From Magnetococcales bacterium (GTDB taxonomy: Bacteria > Pseudomonadota > Magnetococcia > Magnetococcales > JADFWU01): a stretch of DNA of 29,909 nt. The stretch is from positions 1 through 29,909 of the forward strand of contig JADFWU010000039.1 of the NCBI GenBank assembly GCA_015234045.1. Reading direction: 5' to 3'. The notes beneath the pieces were generated by a model. That model was not told where the DNA came from. It worked only from the letters and a program-made list of their open reading frames with translations, and did no database searches. Of the stretch, positions 29,485 to 29,909 are shown piece after piece. Position numbers and translations under genes: made by a program. Each line of letters begins with the position of its first letter. The first letter of the stretch is position 1.

Positions 29485-29909
29485 TTAATCCTGTAAAAAC
29501 TGTACTATATCAATTATTTGATCAAAATGATCAATCACTCTGCTGGGCTTTAAATCCTCAATTGCAACACCGCGACTGTATCCATATGAAACGCCAATTG
29601 AGGCGCATTCAGCATTTTTTGCTCCATCAATATCAGCGGAGGAATCACCCACCATGACGGCTTGTGTTGCTGTGACGTTCAACTCTTTTAGTGCCAGTTG
29701 AATAGATTGGGGATCAGGTTTGCGATAGGGCGTGGAATCACCGCCGATGACGGATTTAAACCGGCGTGCCAGATCCAATTGATCCAATAATTTATGGGTC
29801 AGTCTGATCGGTTTATTGGTTACAACAGCCAGTGTGAAACCGGTGTCAATGAGTTTATCGAGGGTTGATTCAACGCCGGGGTAGGGGCCGGAATTATCTG
29901 CCAGATGTT
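29485..29909 (-). CDS. gph: Phosphoglycolate phosphatase-like HAD hydrolase (partial, 5' end outside the window)
   Basis: HAD-superfamily phosphatase of the Gph/CbbZ type. The open frame runs unbroken to the window edge, so the N-terminus with the DxDGT nucleophile is missing. Seen: PYPGVESTLDKLIDTGFTLAVVTNKP (motif II Thr), GGDSTPYRKPDP (motif III Lys), and MVGDSSADIDGAK (motif IV acids). This order and spacing fit phosphoglycolate phosphatase, which removes 2-phosphoglycolate formed in DNA repair or by RuBisCO. The gene name is probable but not certain, because many HAD paralogues look alike. Confidence 0.85.
   Translation of the reverse strand, partial: HLADNSGPYPGVESTLDKLIDTGFTLAVVTNKPIRLTHKLLDQLDLARRFKSVIGGDSTPYRKPDPQSIQLALKELNVTATQAVMVGDSSADIDGAKNAECASIGVSYGYSRGVAIEDLKPSRVIDHFDQIIDIVQFLQD

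Overview
The window looks like a chromosomal segment of a Gram-negative bacterium, most likely a proteobacterium. Evidence for this is a yajC-secD-secF operon, Lgt, a Na+-pumping oxaloacetate decarboxylase (oadGAB), long-form HisG and a short HPF. Base composition is middling. I cannot name the genus; a deep-branching or marine proteobacterium is only a guess. I see no rRNA, tRNA, CRISPR array, insertion sequence or prophage.

Layout. (1) 1-3823, plus strand: yajC-secD-secF, then a tightly coupled 143-aa protein of unknown function and a lone CheY-like receiver. (2) 4031-7884, plus: a periplasmic LivJ-type binding protein with no transporter genes, five bases before a membrane PAS-GAF-GGDEF diguanylate cyclase; the pair looks like a ligand-sensing c-di-GMP module. 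(3) 7848-9654: a glycosyltransferase (minus) and lgt (plus), divergent. (4) 9655-19962, plus: an AT-rich 428-bp leader, then a three-gene biosynthetic operon. It encodes a 2806-aa NRPS, a type II thioesterase and a Sfp-type phosphopantetheinyl transferase. (5) 22507-19938, minus: DUF2062 membrane protein, an archaeal-type tRNA-guanine transglycosylase, and a FmrO/Rmt-type 16S rRNA methyltransferase. (6) 22934-24473, plus: PHP-domain protein and a CDP-alcohol phosphatidyltransferase, closed by a terminator. (7) 29909-24551, minus: gph (cut by the window edge), hisG, oadG-oadA-oadB, hpf.

The most interesting part is region 4. The NRPS reads C-A(Gln)-PCP-Cy-A(Cys, with an inserted FMN oxidase)-PCP-reductase. 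The logic is an acylated or starter-condensed Gln joined to Cys, cyclised to thiazoline and oxidised to thiazole. Release would be by a C-terminal domain resembling cyanobacterial acyl-ACP reductase (AAR, COG5322 type) rather than the usual thioesterase or SDR-type reductase. The expected product class is a small Gln-thiazole aldehyde or alcohol. The AAR-like domain lacks a Cys at the position where I place the AAR nucleophile, and it has an Asp suggesting NADH use.

Region 5 pairs two RNA-modification enzymes of unusual type for a bacterium. Three copies of a short dispersed element with GTTACGCA/TGCGTAAC-like ends occur at 8646, 19200 and 22601. The middle copy forms the junction between the thioesterase and transferase genes and carries a perfect 24-bp-arm hairpin.
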